From Chloroflexota bacterium (lineage in GTDB: Bacteria; Chloroflexota; Anaerolineae; Anaerolineales; Villigracilaceae): DNA of 6,366 nt. Below the pieces are notes generated by a model. That model saw only the letters and a program-made list of their open reading frames with translations. It was not told where the DNA came from and searched no databases. This document shows positions 6,319-6,366 of this stretch, piece after piece. The DNA lies in NCBI GenBank assembly GCA_021823555.1, contig JAKANW010000177.1, positions 1 through 6,366 of the forward strand. Reading direction: 5' to 3'. A program made the translations under genes and the position numbers. Within the stretch, counting starts at the first letter, position 1. The number at the start of each line of letters is the position of its first letter.

Positions 6319-6366
6319 CTAGGCGGCGACCCACGACCCGCCGAGGTTGAGTTCACGGGCGCGCTG
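6319..6366 (-). CDS. Possible C-terminal end of an unidentified upstream gene
   Basis: From the right edge a minus-strand frame reads 15 codons (QRARELNLGGSWVAA) and stops with TAG at 6319-6321. Composition changes abruptly here, from GC-rich at 6320-6366 to AT-rich toward nuoA, as expected at the end of a gene. A second minus frame is also open to a TGA nearer 6300, so the frame is not certain. I do not recognise the product. About 95 bases separate this stop from the candidate -10 box, so nuoA is probably transcribed from its own promoter. Confidence 0.3.
   Translation of the reverse strand, partial: QRARELNLGGSWVAA

Noticed and set aside
6209..6366. RNA gene, riboswitch, CRISPR or mobile-element end in the right-hand region
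   Set aside because: No tRNA-like cloverleaf, repeated spacer pattern, transposase fragment or known riboswitch core is visible; only the inverted repeats and promoter-like boxes stand out.

Overview
The window is one strand of respiratory genes, all transcribed right to left (minus strand). In transcription order they are nuoA, nuoH, nuoJ, nuoK, nuoL and a nuoM cut by the left edge. They encode the membrane arm of a proton-pumping NADH:quinone oxidoreductase (complex I, NDH-1). Every gene is recognised by long family-specific motifs and by the key ionisable membrane residues, and all reading frames look intact.

Layout: 1-1495 nuoM (3' end missing); 1506-3653 nuoL; 3660-3968 nuoK; 3978-4487 nuoJ; 4497-5720 nuoH; 5721-5794 a gap with a strong terminator-like hairpin; 5795-6151 nuoA; 6152-6318 an AT-rich non-coding region with a candidate promoter and two inverted repeats; 6319-6366 perhaps the last codons of an upstream minus-strand gene. 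From nuoH to nuoM the genes are 6-10 bases apart, and each stop codon abuts or overlaps the next Shine-Dalgarno sequence. This suggests one translationally coupled transcript.

The cluster is restricted to membrane subunits. In the common bacterial order nuoB, C, D, (E, F, G) and I lie between A and H or H and J. Here A is followed directly by H, and H directly by J. The Fe-S, quinone-site and NADH-input subunits must therefore be encoded elsewhere, or this is a second, partial nuo locus. NuoN probably follows nuoM beyond the left edge, but this is not seen.

The organism is a bacterium of moderately high GC. The split nuo layout, the nine-helix-type NuoH with a tail and the long NuoL with a His-rich insert would fit Chloroflexota (Anaerolineae-like). 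That assignment is an impression from protein style, not proven here. I see no mobile element, CRISPR array, tRNA or rRNA. The window is mostly ordinary core metabolism; the unusual parts are the A-to-H junction, the control region ahead of nuoA and the lineage-specific extensions of NuoL and NuoH.
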